Source of the DNA: [Haemophilus] ducreyi
GTDB lineage: Bacteria > Pseudomonadota > Gammaproteobacteria > Enterobacterales > Pasteurellaceae
DNA length: 64,000 nt
Reading direction: 5' to 3'
Assembly: GCF_900109315.1 (NCBI RefSeq)
Contig: NZ_FOJC01000008.1
Location: 39,628 to 103,627, forward strand
Shown here: one piece after another, positions 21,067-31,454 of the stretch
How the letters are laid out: every line of letters begins with the position of its first letter
Position numbering within the stretch: the first letter of the stretch is position 1
Made by a program: the position numbers and the translations under genes
The notes under the pieces: generated by a model
Database searches by the model: none
Seen by the model: the letters and a program-made list of their open reading frames with translations, nothing else
What the model was told of the DNA's origin: nothing

Positions 21067-22212
21067 TTATTCCTTATACGTCAAACTAAGTTCATCTAAA
21101 ATTTTTTTCACCGGCGCAGCTAAGCCAACTTCATTAGTCGCATGTAAATCATACCAATAATTCTCACTTGAAGATACAGATTTACAATAATCACTCACCG
21201 GCTCTTGTGCCACAAGCGGTGGCATTTGCACAGAATGTTGTGCTTCTAAATCGACCAAAATAGGGGTAATATCCAAATAAAAGTGGCTAAATGTATGCCT
21301 AAAAGTAATTAATTGCTGGGAAATTTGCCAATTTTTAGCTGAAATAGTCCGCTTAATGGTGTCAAAATCTTCAAACTGAGGAAAACTGTATAATCCCCCC
21401 CATAGTCCTTTTGCTGCACGCTGTTGCAATAAAATGCGTGTACCTGATTTAACCACCAGAAAATAGGTTTGTCGCTCAGGCAATTGTTTTTTGGGCTTTT
21501 TAGCAGGATATTTATCCCATACAGCCAAACGCGCGGCTTCACATTGCGTTTCAAGTGGACAAATTGCACATTTTGGCTTACTGCGATTACAAATTAATGC
21601 GCCTAAATCCATCATTGCTTGGTTAAAATCAGCGACCTGTCTATTCGGTGTAACTTGGGCAGTTAATAACCATAATTTATTTTCAACCGCTTTTTCGCCA
21701 CTCCATCCCTCAACAAGAAAAACTCGTGATAATACCCGCTTTACATTGCCATCTAGGATGGGATAAGGCGCATCTAACACTGAAGATAAAATGGCACCTA
21801 CCGTGCTTCTACCAATGCCTGCCAACGACAAAACCTGATCAAACTCACGCGGAAATTGGCCAGCAAATTGATCACGGATTTGTTGCGCGGCTTTATGTAA
21901 ATTACGTGCACGTGCATAATAGCCCAAGCCTGTCCACAAATGTAATACTTCATCAATTTCAGCATTCGCTAAATCAATCACCGTAGGAAAGCGCGCCATA
22001 AAGCGTTCGAAATAAGGTATGACAGTAGCAACTTGCGTTTGTTGCAACATAACTTCAGATAACCACACACTATATAACGTTTTATTTTTTTGCCACGGCA
22101 AATGGTGCCGACCATATTGTTTAAACCAAGCTAATACTGCTTGTGCAAAAGGCATTTCAACTGTTGCTTGAGCCAAAGGGAAAGGAGATTGTTTCACACC
22201 AAACTTCTTCAA
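21067..22212 (-). CDS. mutY: Adenine DNA glycosylase MutY
   Basis: Removes A mispaired with 8-oxoguanine. The 381-residue frame has the HhH-GPD domain ([13 protein letters not shown], the helix-hairpin-helix near [13 protein letters not shown] with the catalytic Asp in [10 protein letters not shown]), the 4Fe-4S loop Cys-x6-Cys-x2-Cys-x5-Cys ([17 protein letters not shown]) and a C-terminal NUDIX-like 8-oxoG recognition domain with [12 protein letters not shown]. The start is uncertain: the frame opens with TTG at 22212, GTG follows at 22197, and ATG at 22155 ([16 protein letters not shown]) gives the best fit to E. coli but has a poor ribosome-binding site. It heads the mutY-yggX-mltC operon. 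Confidence 0.93.
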   Translation of the reverse strand: MKKFGVKQSPFPLAQATVEMPFAQAVLAWFKQYGRHHLPWQKNKTLYSVWLSEVMLQQTQVATVIPYFERFMARFPTVIDLANAEIDEVLHLWTGLGYYARARNLHKAAQQIRDQFAGQFPREFDQVLSLAGIGRSTVGAILSSVLDAPYPILDGNVKRVLSRVFLVEGWSGEKAVENKLWLLTAQVTPNRQVADFNQAMMDLGALICNRSKPKCAICPLETQCEAARLAVWDKYPAKKPKKQLPERQTYFLVVKSGTRILLQQRAAKGLWGGLYSFPQFEDFDTIKRTISAKNWQISQQLITFRHTFSHFYLDITPILVDLEAQHSVQMPPLVAQEPVSDYCKSVSSSENYWYDLHATNEVGLAAPVKKILDELSLTYKE

Positions 22213-22335
22213 AAACCAATAAATAACACTGTTTATGATACTGTAAGCGGTCTATTTTCACAAAAATTTCGCACTCATTATGCTTAGTCAATATTTAACA
22301 TCAATCACATGCTACTGATGAAATCTGCCCGCTTT

Positions 22336-22366
22336 CCCTTGAAAAAAGCGTGCTAACGCCCCAAAT
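22336..22366 (+). promoter_or_regulatory. Sigma-32 (heat-shock) type promoter of hslVU
   Basis: CCCTTGAAA (22336-22344) and CCCCAAAT (22359-22366) separated by 14 bases match the RpoH consensus (CTTGAAA, 13-17, CCCCATNT) at all but one or two positions. It sits 42 bases before hslV, which is a heat-shock operon in E. coli. The role is inferred from the match and its position. Confidence 0.8.
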
Positions 22367-22407
22367 ATTATTCTGTTTTTGCTAAAATGCTAAAAGAAGG
22401 ATTTAAC

Positions 22408-22929
22408 ATGACAACTATCGTATGTGTTCGCAAAGATGGCAAAGTGGCTATTGGTGGCGATGGACAAGCAACATTAGGCAATTGCGTAGAAAAAGGCACA
22501 GTACGCAAAGTTCGGCGCTTATACAAAGATAAAGTCATTACCGGTTTTGCTGGCTCTACTGCCGATGCCTTTATTTTACGTGATCTATTCGAGAAAAAAT
22601 TAGAGCTACACCAAGGCCATTTAGTTAAATCAGCCGTTGAACTGGCTAAAGAATGGCGTACAGAGCGCGCTTTACGTAAATTAGAAGCCATGATGATTGT
22701 CGCTAATGAATCAGAATTTTTACTTGTATCTGGCTCCGGCGATGTAATTGAACCAGAACAAGACGTGTTAGCCATCGGATCTGGTGGTAATTTCGCAAAA
22801 TCTGCAGCATTAGCATTATTACGCACTGAAAATAATTTAACCGCTAAACAGATCGTTGCAGAAGCGCTCAAAATTGCGGGTGATATTGATATTTACTCAA
22901 ATCACAATCATGTTATCGAAGAAGTCTAA
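22408..22929 (+). CDS. hslV: ATP-dependent protease subunit HslV (ClpQ)
   Basis: The peptidase chambers of the HslUV protease, an N-terminal threonine hydrolase. The start at ATG 22408 ([24 protein letters not shown]) places the catalytic Thr directly after Met and follows AAGAAGGA by six bases; the frame opens earlier at 22387 but that would bury the Thr. 173 residues, normal for the family (176 in E. coli). Paired with hslU 86 bases downstream behind a heat-shock-type promoter. Confidence 0.97.
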   Translation: MTTIVCVRKDGKVAIGGDGQATLGNCVEKGTVRKVRRLYKDKVITGFAGSTADAFILRDLFEKKLELHQGHLVKSAVELAKEWRTERALRKLEAMMIVANESEFLLVSGSGDVIEPEQDVLAIGSGGNFAKSAALALLRTENNLTAKQIVAEALKIAGDIDIYSNHNHVIEEV

Positions 22930-23015
22930 CTTTTTATAATGGCATCGGTTATTACCCCATGTCTTTAATTTTTCACCATTCGTAACAACGAATGTTATCA
23001 GCTAGGATCAAAATT

Positions 23016-24338
23016 ATGTCAATAACTCCTCGTGAAATTGTGTCGGAATTAGATGCTCATATTATCGGCCAAACTGAAGCTAAACGTGCTGTCGCCATTG
23101 CATTACGTAACCGCTGGCGTCGTATGCAATTATCGGAAGATTTACGCCAAGAAGTTACGCCCAAAAATATTCTCATGATCGGGCCAACCGGGGTTGGTAA
23201 AACAGAAATCGCTCGCCGTTTAGCGAAATTAGCTCAAGCACCATTCATTAAAGTAGAAGCCACCAAATTCACGGAAGTGGGGTATGTTGGCAAGGAAGTC
23301 GATTCTATTATTAAAGATTTAACTGAAGTTTCGATGAAGTTAGTTAAAGAACAAGCGGTCGAAAAAAATCGTATACGCGCACAAGATGCAGCAGAAGATC
23401 GTATTTTAGACGTATTATTGCCACCTGCGAAAGATCAGTGGGGCAACGTTCAAGAAACCGATAATGCCTCAACCCGTCAAATTTTCCGCAAAAAATTACG
23501 TGAAGGCAGTTTAGATGACAAAGAAATTGATATTGATGTCGCCTCTCAAGTCAATGTTGAAATTATGACACCACCCGGTATGGAAGAGATGACTTCGCAA
23601 CTTCAATCCTTATTTGAAGGAATGTCACCTAATAAAACCCAAAAACGCAAAATGAAAATTAAAGATGCGTTAAAAGTAATGTTAGATGAAGAAGCGGCAA
23701 AATTAGTTAATCAGGAAGAACTTAAACAACAAGCCATTGAAGCCGTTGAACAACACGGCATCGTTTTCATTGATGAGATTGATAAAATCTGTAAAAAAAG
23801 CGGTAATTCTGGTGGCGATGTATCGCGTGAAGGTGTTCAGCGTGATTTATTACCCATTATTGAAGGCTCAACCGTCAATACCAAATATGGTATGGTTAAA
23901 ACCGATCATATTTTATTTATCTGTTCTGGGGCATTCCAAATCGCTCGCCCATCTGATTTATTACCCGAATTACAAGGCCGTTTACCTATTCGCGTTGAAT
24001 TAAAATCGCTTACCAAAGCTGATTTTGAACGTATTTTAACTGAACCGAATGCTTCATTAACCTTGCAATATCGAGAACTAATGAAAACAGAAGGTGTTAC
24101 GATTGAGTTTACCCAAGATGCTATTAGTAAAATAGCCGAATCTGCTTTCCGAGTCAACGAAAAAACTGAAAACACTGGTGCTCGTCGTTTACATACCGTA
24201 TTAGAGCGTTTAATGGATGGTATTTCGTTTGATGCTAATGAACGCGCGGGTGAACACATTGTGATTGATGAAAAATATGTGGCAACGGCTTTAAATGATG
24301 TAGTTGAAAACGAAGATTTAAGTCGCTTTATTTTATAA
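23016..24338 (+). CDS. hslU: HslUV protease ATPase subunit HslU (ClpY)
   Basis: The AAA+ unfoldase that feeds substrates to HslV. The start at ATG 23016 ([19 protein letters not shown]) has AGGA eight bases upstream and gives 440 residues, close to E. coli (443); an ATG at 22992 is rejected. Walker A is [11 protein letters not shown] near residue 56, Walker [12 protein letters not shown] near 247, the pore segment is in [11 protein letters not shown], and the I domain lies between about 110 and 240. The C-terminal tail (LSRFIL) that docks in HslV is intact. Confidence 0.98.
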   Translation: MSITPREIVSELDAHIIGQTEAKRAVAIALRNRWRRMQLSEDLRQEVTPKNILMIGPTGVGKTEIARRLAKLAQAPFIKVEATKFTEVGYVGKEVDSIIKDLTEVSMKLVKEQAVEKNRIRAQDAAEDRILDVLLPPAKDQWGNVQETDNASTRQIFRKKLREGSLDDKEIDIDVASQVNVEIMTPPGMEEMTSQLQSLFEGMSPNKTQKRKMKIKDALKVMLDEEAAKLVNQEELKQQAIEAVEQHGIVFIDEIDKICKKSGNSGGDVSREGVQRDLLPIIEGSTVNTKYGMVKTDHILFICSGAFQIARPSDLLPELQGRLPIRVELKSLTKADFERILTEPNASLTLQYRELMKTEGVTIEFTQDAISKIAESAFRVNEKTENTGARRLHTVLERLMDGISFDANERAGEHIVIDEKYVATALNDVVENEDLSRFIL

Positions 24339-24375
24339 TTTTCCCAATATTTGACTGTACGACAGTAACAAGATT

Positions 24376-24402
24376 AACCGCAATTTTTATTGCGGTTTTT
24401 TA
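24376..24402 (+). terminator. Terminator of hslVU
   Basis: AACCGCAAT (24376-24384) and ATTGCGGTT (24389-24397) with a TTTT loop, followed by TTTTTAT, 38 bases after hslU. Confidence 0.9.
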
Positions 24403-24459
24403 TGCGATTAAAAAAGCCAATTTTTGCTAAATAAGCGGTATTTTTCTTGCATTTTTGCA

Positions 24460-24475
24460 ATGCAATCGTTTGCTT
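24460..24475 (+). promoter_or_regulatory. PurR operator (PUR box) of purL
   Basis: The 16-base ATGCAATCGTTTGCTT satisfies every fixed position of the E. coli consensus ANGCAANCGNTTNCNT. It lies seven bases upstream of a perfect -10 TATAAT (24483-24488), covering the -35 region, as expected for a repressor. purL follows 52 bases later. PurR itself is not in the window. Confidence 0.85.
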
Positions 24476-24527
24476 GATCCGTTATAATAGCCACTAATTT
24501 TTTTATTTATCCACTACGGAATTAACA

Positions 24528-27500
24528 ATGACTGTAAAAACTTTTCGTGGCTCTCCAGCCCTCTCTGAATTTCGTTTAAATCAACTCAAACAAAAACTGC
24601 ACCAACATAACCTTTCAATCAACACAGTTTATGCTGAATATATGCACTTTGTTGATTTAAATAGGCCGCTTACTGACCATGAAAATGCAGAACTCCAAGA
24701 GTTATTACACTATGGTCCAACACTTACCGAACACGAACCTAATGGCATTTGCTTAATTGTCACGCCTCGCATAGGCACTATTTCTAGTTGGTCTTCAAAA
24801 GCAACTGATATTGCACATAATTGTGGTTTAACGACCATTAATCGTATTGAACGTGGTTTAGCTTATTATTTTGAGTTTTATGAACAACCAACAGATACAC
24901 AAATGGAAACATTAAAAGGGTTGTTACACGATCGTATGCTTGAAACAGTATTAGACCACTCATCACAAGCAACCGATCTTTTTGCTCAACAAGAAGCTAA
25001 ACCTTTTACTACCATTGATATTTTAACCGGCGGCCGCCAAGCATTAGTTGAAGCCAACCAGAATTTAGGTCTTGCCTTAGCTGATGATGAAATTGACTAT
25101 TTAGTGGAAAATTTCACCGCATTAAAGCGTAATCCAAATGACATTGAATTATATATGTTTGCTCAAGCAAACTCTGAGCATTGTCGCCATAAAATCTTCA
25201 ATGCTGATTGGAAAATCGACGGTCAAAAACAGAGCAAATCATTGTTTAAAATGATTAAAAACACCTTCGAAAAAACACCAGAACACGTATTATCTGCCTA
25301 TAAAGATAATGCAGCCGTAATGGAAGGTTCAAAAGTTGGTCGTTGGTTCCCTGATGAAGATGGTCAATATCGTGCTCACCAAGAAGATGCACACATTCTA
25401 ATGAAAGTAGAAACCCATAATCACCCAACCGCTATTTCTCCTTTCCCTGGAGCGGCTACCGGTTCAGGCGGTGAAATTCGTGATGAAGGAGCAACAGGAC
25501 GAGGCGCAAAACCTAAAGCGGGCTTAACTGGCTTTTCCGTTTCTAACCTTGTGATCCCAGATTTTAAACAACCGTGGGAAAATGATCTGTCAAAACCCAC
25601 TCACATTGCTTCTGCATTAGATATTATGCTAGAAGGTCCATTAGGTGGTGCCGCATTTAATAATGAATTTGGTCGCCCCGCGTTATTAGGTTATTTCCGG
25701 ACTTACGAAGAAAAAGTAAATAGTTTTGCAGGCGAAGAAGTAAGAGGTTACCACAAACCAATTATGCTAGCAGGAGGTATCGGCAACATTCGTGCGGAAC
25801 ATGTACAAAAAGGTGAAATTCCAGTGGGTGCCAAACTAATTGTATTAGGTGGACCAGCGATGAACATCGGCTTAGGTGGTGGTGCTGCTTCATCAATGAC
25901 CTCTGGTAAGTCTAAAGAAGATTTAGACTTTGCGTCCGTACAACGTGAAAATCCCGAGATGGAACGTCGTTGTCAAGAAGTTATCGACCGTTGTTGGCAA
26001 CTTGGTGAAGATAATCCGATTGCCTTCATACACGATGTCGGTGCCGGTGGTTTATCCAATGCTATGCCAGAATTAGTTCACGACGGTGGCCGTGGTGGCA
26101 AATTTGATTTACGTAAAATCTTATGTGATGAAAAGGGAATGTCACCGCTTGAAATTTGGTGTAATGAATCGCAAGAGCGTTATGTATTAGCCGTTGCCAC
26201 TGATAAATTAGCAACCTTTGAAGCGCTCTGTCAACGAGAACGCGCACCTTATGCCATTATCGGTGAAGCTACAGAAGAAGAACACTTAACCTTAGCTGAC
26301 CAACATTTTGCGAACAAGCCTATTGATTTACCAATGAATGTATTATTAGGTAAAACACCTAAAATGCACCGTGATGTTTCATCAAAAAGCGTTAAAAATC
26401 CACCGCTTGATCAGCAACCAATTCAACTAAAAGAAGCGTTTCATCGAGTATTACGCCTGCCTGTCGTAGCAGAAAAAACGTTTTTGATCACTATTGGAGA
26501 CCGCTCTGTTACAGGTATGGTCGCACGCGATCAAATGGTAGGGCCTTGGCAAATCCCGGTTTCAGATGTTGCGGTAACGACTGCGTCATTAGACAGTTAT
26601 CACGGTGAAGCAATGACAATGGGCGAAAGAGCACCGGTTGCATTATTAGATTTTGCTGCATCTGCACGCTTAGCGGTCGCAGAATCGATCACCAATATAG
26701 CTGGTACCTATATAGGTGATATTAAACGTATTAAATTATCAGCAAACTGGATGTCCGCTACCGGCCATACTGGTGAGGATGCTGGCTTGTATGAAGCGGT
26801 CAAAGCGGTAGGTGAAGAGCTTTGCCCAGCGTTAGATTTAACGATTCCAGTCGGTAAAGATTCAATGTCAATGCGTACCACTTGGCAAGAAAATGGCGAA
26901 CAAAAAGCTGTTACCGCACCGCTTTCTTTGGTTATTTCCGCTTTTGCTCGGGTTGAAGATGTCCGTAAAACCGTTACTCCACAATTACGCACAGATAAGG
27001 GCTTATCTAGTTTATTTTTAATTGACTTAGGGGAAGGAAATAACCGCTTAGGTGCTACCGCATTGGCACAAGTTTATAAACAATTAGGCGATAAACCCGC
27101 CGATGTAGTAAATGTTGCTCAGCTGAAAAATTTCTACAATGCAATGCAAACATTAGTAGCTGAAGATAAATTACTGGCTTACCACGACCGTTCAGACGGT
27201 GGTTTAATTACCACGATTGCTGAAATGGCATTTGCTGGCAATTGTGGCGTAGAAATAGATATTGCCGCACTTGGTGATAACGATCTAGCCGTGTTATTTA
27301 ATGAAGAATTAGGCGCTGTCATTCAAGTAAAAGATACCGATCTTCACCGCGTACGTGAAATCTTAACCGAGCACAATTTACTTGGTTTAACTAAAGACTT
27401 AGGTAATGTTTATGCTGACGATCGCTTCATTATTAGCCGAGGCAATCTAAAAATTCTCAATGAAAAACGTTCTGAATTACGCGGGATTTGGGCTGAATTA

Positions 27501-28424
27501 ACCCACAAAATGCAACGATTACGTGATAACCCTGAATGTGCCGATCAAGAATTTGCGACCAAAAAAGATCCAAATAACAAAGGCTTGTCTGCATTCTTAA
27601 CTTACGATGTCAATCAAGATATTGCTGCTCCATTTATTAATACCGGCGTCAAACCAACAATCGCGATTTTACGCGAACAGGGCGTAAATAGTCATTATGA
27701 AATGGCCGCTGCGTTTGATCGAGCGGGCTTTAATGCGATTGACGTACATATGTCAGATTTAATGGCAGGACGCCATCATCTAGCCAATTTCAATGCTTTA
27801 GTGGCATGCGGTGGATTCTCATATGGTGATGTACTAGGCGCAGGTGGTGGTTGGGCAAAATCTATTTTATTCAATCCAATGTTACGAGAACAATTTAGCC
27901 AATTCTTCGCCAATCCAAATACACTTGCCTTAGGGGTATGTAATGGATGCCAGATGGTGTCTAATCTAGCTGAAATTATCCCGGGCACAGAAAATTGGCC
28001 TCGTTTCGTCCGTAATAAATCTGAACGCTTTGAAGCCCGTGTAGGATTAGTCAAAATCAATGACACTCATTCGGCTTGGTTTAATGGCATGGCAGGCTCA
28101 TATATGCCAATAGCCGTATCACACGGGGAAGGGCAAGTTGAGTTTAAATCGGCTGAACAATTAGCTGGCTTAAAAGCACAAAATTTAGTTATCGCTCAAT
28201 ATATTGATAACAATGGTCATCCAACAGAAGTCTATCCAGCCAATCCAAATGGTTCAGTGGACGGCATCACCGCTATCTCAAATTTAGATGGTCGTGTCGC
28301 TATTATGATGCCACACCCAGAGCGTGTTTATCGAGCTGTATCAAACTCTTGGTACCCTGAAGATTGGCACGAAGATGGGGCTTGGATGCGATTATTTAGA
28401 AATGCACGATTCGCATTGAAGTAA
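24528..28424 (+). CDS. purL: Phosphoribosylformylglycinamidine synthase (FGAM synthetase)
   Basis: The fourth step of de novo purine synthesis: FGAR, glutamine and ATP give FGAM. The 1298-residue large single-chain form has an N-terminal PurS-like region (1-150), a linker, duplicated PurM-like ATPase halves (about 210-1000; substrate loop [11 protein letters not shown] and nucleotide region [20 protein letters not shown]) and a class-I glutamine amidotransferase at the C-terminus with Cys in [11 protein letters not shown] and the His-Glu pair in MPHPERVYR. The length equals E. coli PurL (1295). It is monocistronic behind a PUR box. Confidence 0.98.
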   Translation: MTVKTFRGSPALSEFRLNQLKQKLHQHNLSINTVYAEYMHFVDLNRPLTDHENAELQELLHYGPTLTEHEPNGICLIVTPRIGTISSWSSKATDIAHNCGLTTINRIERGLAYYFEFYEQPTDTQMETLKGLLHDRMLETVLDHSSQATDLFAQQEAKPFTTIDILTGGRQALVEANQNLGLALADDEIDYLVENFTALKRNPNDIELYMFAQANSEHCRHKIFNADWKIDGQKQSKSLFKMIKNTFEKTPEHVLSAYKDNAAVMEGSKVGRWFPDEDGQYRAHQEDAHILMKVETHNHPTAISPFPGAATGSGGEIRDEGATGRGAKPKAGLTGFSVSNLVIPDFKQPWENDLSKPTHIASALDIMLEGPLGGAAFNNEFGRPALLGYFRTYEEKVNSFAGEEVRGYHKPIMLAGGIGNIRAEHVQKGEIPVGAKLIVLGGPAMNIGLGGGAASSMTSGKSKEDLDFASVQRENPEMERRCQEVIDRCWQLGEDNPIAFIHDVGAGGLSNAMPELVHDGGRGGKFDLRKILCDEKGMSPLEIWCNESQERYVLAVATDKLATFEALCQRERAPYAIIGEATEEEHLTLADQHFANKPIDLPMNVLLGKTPKMHRDVSSKSVKNPPLDQQPIQLKEAFHRVLRLPVVAEKTFLITIGDRSVTGMVARDQMVGPWQIPVSDVAVTTASLDSYHGEAMTMGERAPVALLDFAASARLAVAESITNIAGTYIGDIKRIKLSANWMSATGHTGEDAGLYEAVKAVGEELCPALDLTIPVGKDSMSMRTTWQENGEQKAVTAPLSLVISAFARVEDVRKTVTPQLRTDKGLSSLFLIDLGEGNNRLGATALAQVYKQLGDKPADVVNVAQLKNFYNAMQTLVAEDKLLAYHDRSDGGLITTIAEMAFAGNCGVEIDIAALGDNDLAVLFNEELGAVIQVKDTDLHRVREILTEHNLLGLTKDLGNVYADDRFIISRGNLKILNEKRSELRGIWAELTHKMQRLRDNPECADQEFATKKDPNNKGLSAFLTYDVNQDIAAPFINTGVKPTIAILREQGVNSHYEMAAAFDRAGFNAIDVHMSDLMAGRHHLANFNALVACGGFSYGDVLGAGGGWAKSILFNPMLREQFSQFFANPNTLALGVCNGCQMVSNLAEIIPGTENWPRFVRNKSERFEARVGLVKINDTHSAWFNGMAGSYMPIAVSHGEGQVEFKSAEQLAGLKAQNLVIAQYIDNNGHPTEVYPANPNGSVDGITAISNLDGRVAIMMPHPERVYRAVSNSWYPEDWHEDGAWMRLFRNARFALK

Positions 28425-28463
28425 AATAGGTTAGGTTACCTCCTATTAGGGTAACCAACATAT

Positions 28464-28507
28464 AAAAAAACAAGTATTCCATTTTCACCCAAGAACATGG
28501 AATACTT
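28464..28507 (-). terminator. Terminator of the RclC-like gene
   Basis: On the minus strand AAGTATTCCAT pairs with ATGGAATACTT (28497-28507 and 28472-28482), then GTTTTTTTAT. An additional hairpin GGTTACC/GGTAACC (28434-28456) after purL lacks a T run. Confidence 0.75.
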
Positions 28508-28516
28508 GGTATATAT

Positions 28517-28526
28517 GACCGCTTGT
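28517..28526 (-). repeat. Apl-type DNA uptake signal core
   Basis: The minus strand reads ACAAGCGGTC, the core of the Actinobacillus pleuropneumoniae-type uptake signal. It lies between the terminator and the stop of the RclC-like gene. Confidence 0.7.
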
Positions 28527-28528
28527 AC

Positions 28529-28957
28529 TTATTTATCTACTAAAGGAAACGCTCGATTTAAATCATATTTCAGTAAGACTAAACCACCACCAATAAGTAA
28601 AATATCTTTAAAAATAAAAGAGTTAAAACCTAATTGCGGCAGTAAACTTAAGGTAACTATACCTGTTACTAAGGTCCCTAAAGCTCCAACAATACCTAAT
28701 TTAGGTCTTGAAATACCAAATAATAAACTCAAATAAGTTATACCTTCCACAACACCTAGTAAATAACTAGCGCCATGAAATCCTAACCAATCATACAGAA
28801 AACTTAACCAACTGTTTGCAATAATTGGTTTTAAAGCCTCTACTTCAAAATCAAACCATTTAAATATGCCAAAAATGATAAATACTACAAAAATCGTTAA
28901 GCGTAAAATAAGCATATCCCATTCAGATTTTTGAAAGCGTACAATTAAATTATGCAT
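28529..28957 (-). CDS. DUF417 / RclC (YkgB)-like inner-membrane protein
   Basis: A 142-residue membrane protein with four predicted transmembrane helices. MLILRLTIFVVFIIFGIFKWFDFEVEALKPIIANSWLSFLYDWLG resembles the E. coli YkgB/RclC start (LIRLSIAIVFMWIGLLKF...PFVANSPLMSF). RclC belongs to the reactive-chlorine response; biochemical activity is unknown. It is shorter than E. coli RclC (about 197). A GGAG site precedes the ATG, and a TATAAT lies about 40 bases further upstream on the minus strand. No rclA, rclB or rclR neighbour is present, so the stress role is uncertain. Confidence 0.8.
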   Translation of the reverse strand: MHNLIVRFQKSEWDMLILRLTIFVVFIIFGIFKWFDFEVEALKPIIANSWLSFLYDWLGFHGASYLLGVVEGITYLSLLFGISRPKLGIVGALGTLVTGIVTLSLLPQLGFNSFIFKDILLIGGGLVLLKYDLNRAFPLVDK

Positions 28958-29033
28958 AATGTCTCCTAATCAAAATAATTCATTATATAGATAAAGACAA
29001 TTAAACAAGCAATGCCTTACGTAAAAATTAAAA

Positions 29034-29058
29034 AAGCCCTCTATCTAGTAGAGGGCTT
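29034..29058. terminator. Terminator after lipA
   Basis: AAGCCCTCTA (29034-29043) and TAGAGGGCTT (29049-29058), a ten-base stem flanked by A and T runs. It ends the lipB-lipA transcript on the minus strand. Confidence 0.9.
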
Positions 29059-29076
29059 TTATGCTTTTTAAGATTA

Positions 29077-30069
29077 TTATTTAACCAGCTCGCCTTTCGC
29101 TTGTAAATCTGCATGATAAGAAGAACGAACAAATGGACCGCAAGCAGCGTGTTCAAATCCCATTTTTTCAGCTTCACTGCGAAACATTTCAAATTCAGCA
29201 GGCGGAACATAACGTTCTACTCTTAAATGATGACGGCTTGGTTGTAAATATTGACCAACGGTCAACATCGTCACCCCATGATCACGTAAATCTTGCATAA
29301 CCGCTAAAATTTCTTCGTTTGTTTCGCCCAATCCAACCATTAAGCCTGATTTAGTAGGAATATTAGGGAACTCTTGTTTGAAAATTTTAAGCAATTCTAA
29401 TGACCATTTATAATCCGCTCCCGGGCGAATTTCGCGATATAAACGTGGCACATTTTCTAAATTATGATTAAATACATCGGGCGGATTTTGTTTCAAAATA
29501 GCAACCGCTTGTTCTACTCGACCACGAAAATCCGGGACCAAAATCTCGACTTTGCATTCAGGATTTAATGCTTTAATTTCTCGCACTGTAGCCGCAAAAT
29601 GTGCTGCACCACGATCGGCCAAATCATCACGATCGACCGACGTAATTACCACGTATTTTAATTTCATATCTTGCACTGTTTCGGCAACTTTACGAGGTTC
29701 ATCGGGATCAAGTGGTAATGGCTTACCATGCGCAACATCACAAAACGGACAACGACGAGTACAAATTGCGCCCATAATCATAAAAGTGGCAGTACCATGA
29801 TTAAAACATTCATGTAAATTTGGACAAGATGCTTCTTCACAAACTGAATGTAAACCGTGGCGACGCATACCATATTTAATGCTATCAATTTTCGCTGAAT
29901 TAGTCGGTAACTTGATTTTCATCCACTCAGGTTTTTTCAATAATTCTTGGTCTGGGTCAATATTCCTGACTTGAATCACTGAAGTTTTTGCCGCATCACG
30001 ATATTTTACACCGCGTTCCATTTTAAATGGTTCTAATTTAGTTGGTTTTTTACCGATTGCTGTTGTCAT
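29077..30069 (-). CDS. lipA: Lipoyl synthase LipA
   Basis: A radical-SAM enzyme that inserts two sulfurs into protein-bound octanoyl groups. The 330-residue product has the auxiliary cluster motif Cys-x4-Cys-x5-Cys ([12 protein letters not shown], near residue 77), the radical-SAM motif CTRRCPFC (near 103) and the C-terminal Ser segment [10 protein letters not shown] that ligates the sacrificial cluster. It lies 94 bases downstream of lipB; the pair makes lipoate on the pyruvate and 2-oxoglutarate dehydrogenases and the glycine cleavage system. Length and motifs are normal. Confidence 0.98.
   Translation of the reverse strand: MTTAIGKKPTKLEPFKMERGVKYRDAAKTSVIQVRNIDPDQELLKKPEWMKIKLPTNSAKIDSIKYGMRRHGLHSVCEEASCPNLHECFNHGTATFMIMGAICTRRCPFCDVAHGKPLPLDPDEPRKVAETVQDMKLKYVVITSVDRDDLADRGAAHFAATVREIKALNPECKVEILVPDFRGRVEQAVAILKQNPPDVFNHNLENVPRLYREIRPGADYKWSLELLKIFKQEFPNIPTKSGLMVGLGETNEEILAVMQDLRDHGVTMLTVGQYLQPSRHHLRVERYVPPAEFEMFRSEAEKMGFEHAACGPFVRSSYHADLQAKGELVK
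29504..29512 (-). repeat. Apl-type DNA uptake signal core inside lipA
   Basis: The minus strand reads ACAAGCGGT within the lipA coding sequence, read there as part of EQAVAI. Confidence 0.6.
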
Positions 30070-30163
30070 TCTCTTTTTATTACTCTTATAAAAAATTTAA
30101 GACGCGAATATGCGTCTATAAGCGGTTATTTTTATATCTTTTTGCACTCATTCAAAAACAAGC

Positions 30164-30838
30164 CTATACGGCTTGAATTTCTGATTTATTAGTAATTTGT
30201 TGGCTATTATATCCAAAAATGTTGCAAAAGTGAGCAACTAATTTTGAAGCAACCAATTTACATTGAGCATTATCTTCACTGATATAATCTTTTAGTTGGG
30301 TCATTTCTAAGCCCGCATAACCACAAGGGTTAATATGACTGAACGGCGTTAAATCCATATTGACGTTAAAGGCTAACCCATGAAATGAACACCCTTTACG
30401 AATACGTAACCCTAATGAACAAATTTTTTTCCCCTCAATATAAACCCCCGGTGCATCAGGTTTTGGATATCCTTCAATACCATAATTTGCCAACGTTCTG
30501 ACCACACATTGTTCTAAAGCGGTAACTAATTCTCTGACTGAAATATCTTTGCCTTGCGCTTTGAGGCGTTTAATATCAATCAACACATACATTATTTGCT
30601 GACCTTCTCCATGATAGGTTATTTGCCCCCCCCGATCGGTCTGCACGACAGGAATATGGCTTGAAGTAAGCAAATGCTCAGATTTACCCGTTGAACCTTG
30701 TGTAAATACAGCTGGATGCTGAACAAGCCAAATCTCATCAGCACTATGTTCATCACGCTGATCAGTAAAATCTTGCATTTGATGCCAGATTTTCTCATAA
30801 GGTTGTATGCCAAGTTGGCGGATAATTAAATGGTTCAT
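30164..30838 (-). CDS. lipB: Octanoyl-[acyl carrier protein]:protein octanoyltransferase LipB
   Basis: Transfers octanoate from ACP to lipoyl domains, giving LipA its substrate. The 224-residue product shows the family segments [11 protein letters not shown] (near 75), the Lys in [10 protein letters not shown] and the catalytic Cys in [12 protein letters not shown]. Gene order ybeD-lipB-lipA is as in E. coli. The remnant of a small gene lies between it and ybeD. Confidence 0.97.
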   Translation of the reverse strand: MNHLIIRQLGIQPYEKIWHQMQDFTDQRDEHSADEIWLVQHPAVFTQGSTGKSEHLLTSSHIPVVQTDRGGQITYHGEGQQIMYVLIDIKRLKAQGKDISVRELVTALEQCVVRTLANYGIEGYPKPDAPGVYIEGKKICSLGLRIRKGCSFHGLAFNVNMDLTPFSHINPCGYAGLEMTQLKDYISEDNAQCKLVASKLVAHFCNIFGYNSQQITNKSEIQAV

Positions 30839-30861
30839 GAAATATGGTTAGCTATATTAAT

Positions 30862-31004
30862 TATTTTTCACACATTTTTGTTTGTTGATTGTAACTACCG
30901 CCAAAATCTAAACATTGATCTTCTTCTATAAAATTTTGTACCGCTGGTTTTACAAATAAAAATAAAGCCAACACAATAATTACTATACATACTATTTTTT
31001 TCAT
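30862..31004 (-). pseudogene. Small membrane-anchored protein gene, one-base frameshift
   Basis: On the minus strand an ATG at 31004 behind GGAG (10-base spacing) opens a short frame MKKIVCIVIIVLALF that stops after 17 codons. Skipping one base in the A/T run at about 30958-30965 lets the frame continue FVKPAVQNFIEEDQCLDFGG and on to QQTKMCEK, with stop at 30862. The 143-base length is one short of 48 codons. The restored product is one N-terminal hydrophobic helix followed by a Cys-pair tail (CLDxGG...CE), a pattern I have seen in small uncharacterised proteins. Function unknown; a homopolymer sequencing error is the main alternative. Confidence 0.55.
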
Positions 31005-31045
31005 TTTTCTATTTCTCCATATCGGTTGATAATATTGATCATTAA

Positions 31046-31339
31046 CTAAAGTACCATCCTAACCCCGGTAATTTTAGCTAATTCTAGATAAAGTGTTTCA
31101 ATTTGATCAATATGCTCTGCAATAATATCAATTGAAACAGAATTATAAGTCCCTTTCGAACTCCGCTGTTGACGTGGATTACAATCCCCTTTAGCGTGAA
31201 CTTGCGTTATCGCAACGACATCTTCCACTAAATCTTCTCGATGAATACCAACAACTTTAAAAGTAAATGCACAAGGAAACTCTAATAAATCTTTTAGTTT
31301 AGCTTGTGGTAAATCTTTCAAATTAATCGCTTGAGGCAT
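31046..31339 (-). CDS. ybeD: DUF493 family protein YbeD
   Basis: A 97-residue ACT-like-fold protein of unknown biochemical role, always near lipB and dacA. KLKDLLEFPCAFTFKVVG and the C-terminus ETLYLELAKITGVRMVL match E. coli YbeD (LNELLEFPTPFTYKVMG...LYEELGKIDIVRMVL). The N-terminus is about ten residues longer than E. coli. Regulatory ideas for this family are unproven. Confidence 0.93.
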   Translation of the reverse strand: MPQAINLKDLPQAKLKDLLEFPCAFTFKVVGIHREDLVEDVVAITQVHAKGDCNPRQQRSSKGTYNSVSIDIIAEHIDQIETLYLELAKITGVRMVL

Positions 31340-31454
31340 ATTTTTCTCCTTTTACTAATGCTAAGCAGTGTAATTTGACAAAAGTTGCACAAAATCACAC
31401 CGCTTTTTTATTCATTCAAATATGGGAATGATTTTATATTACAAGCCTGTAATA

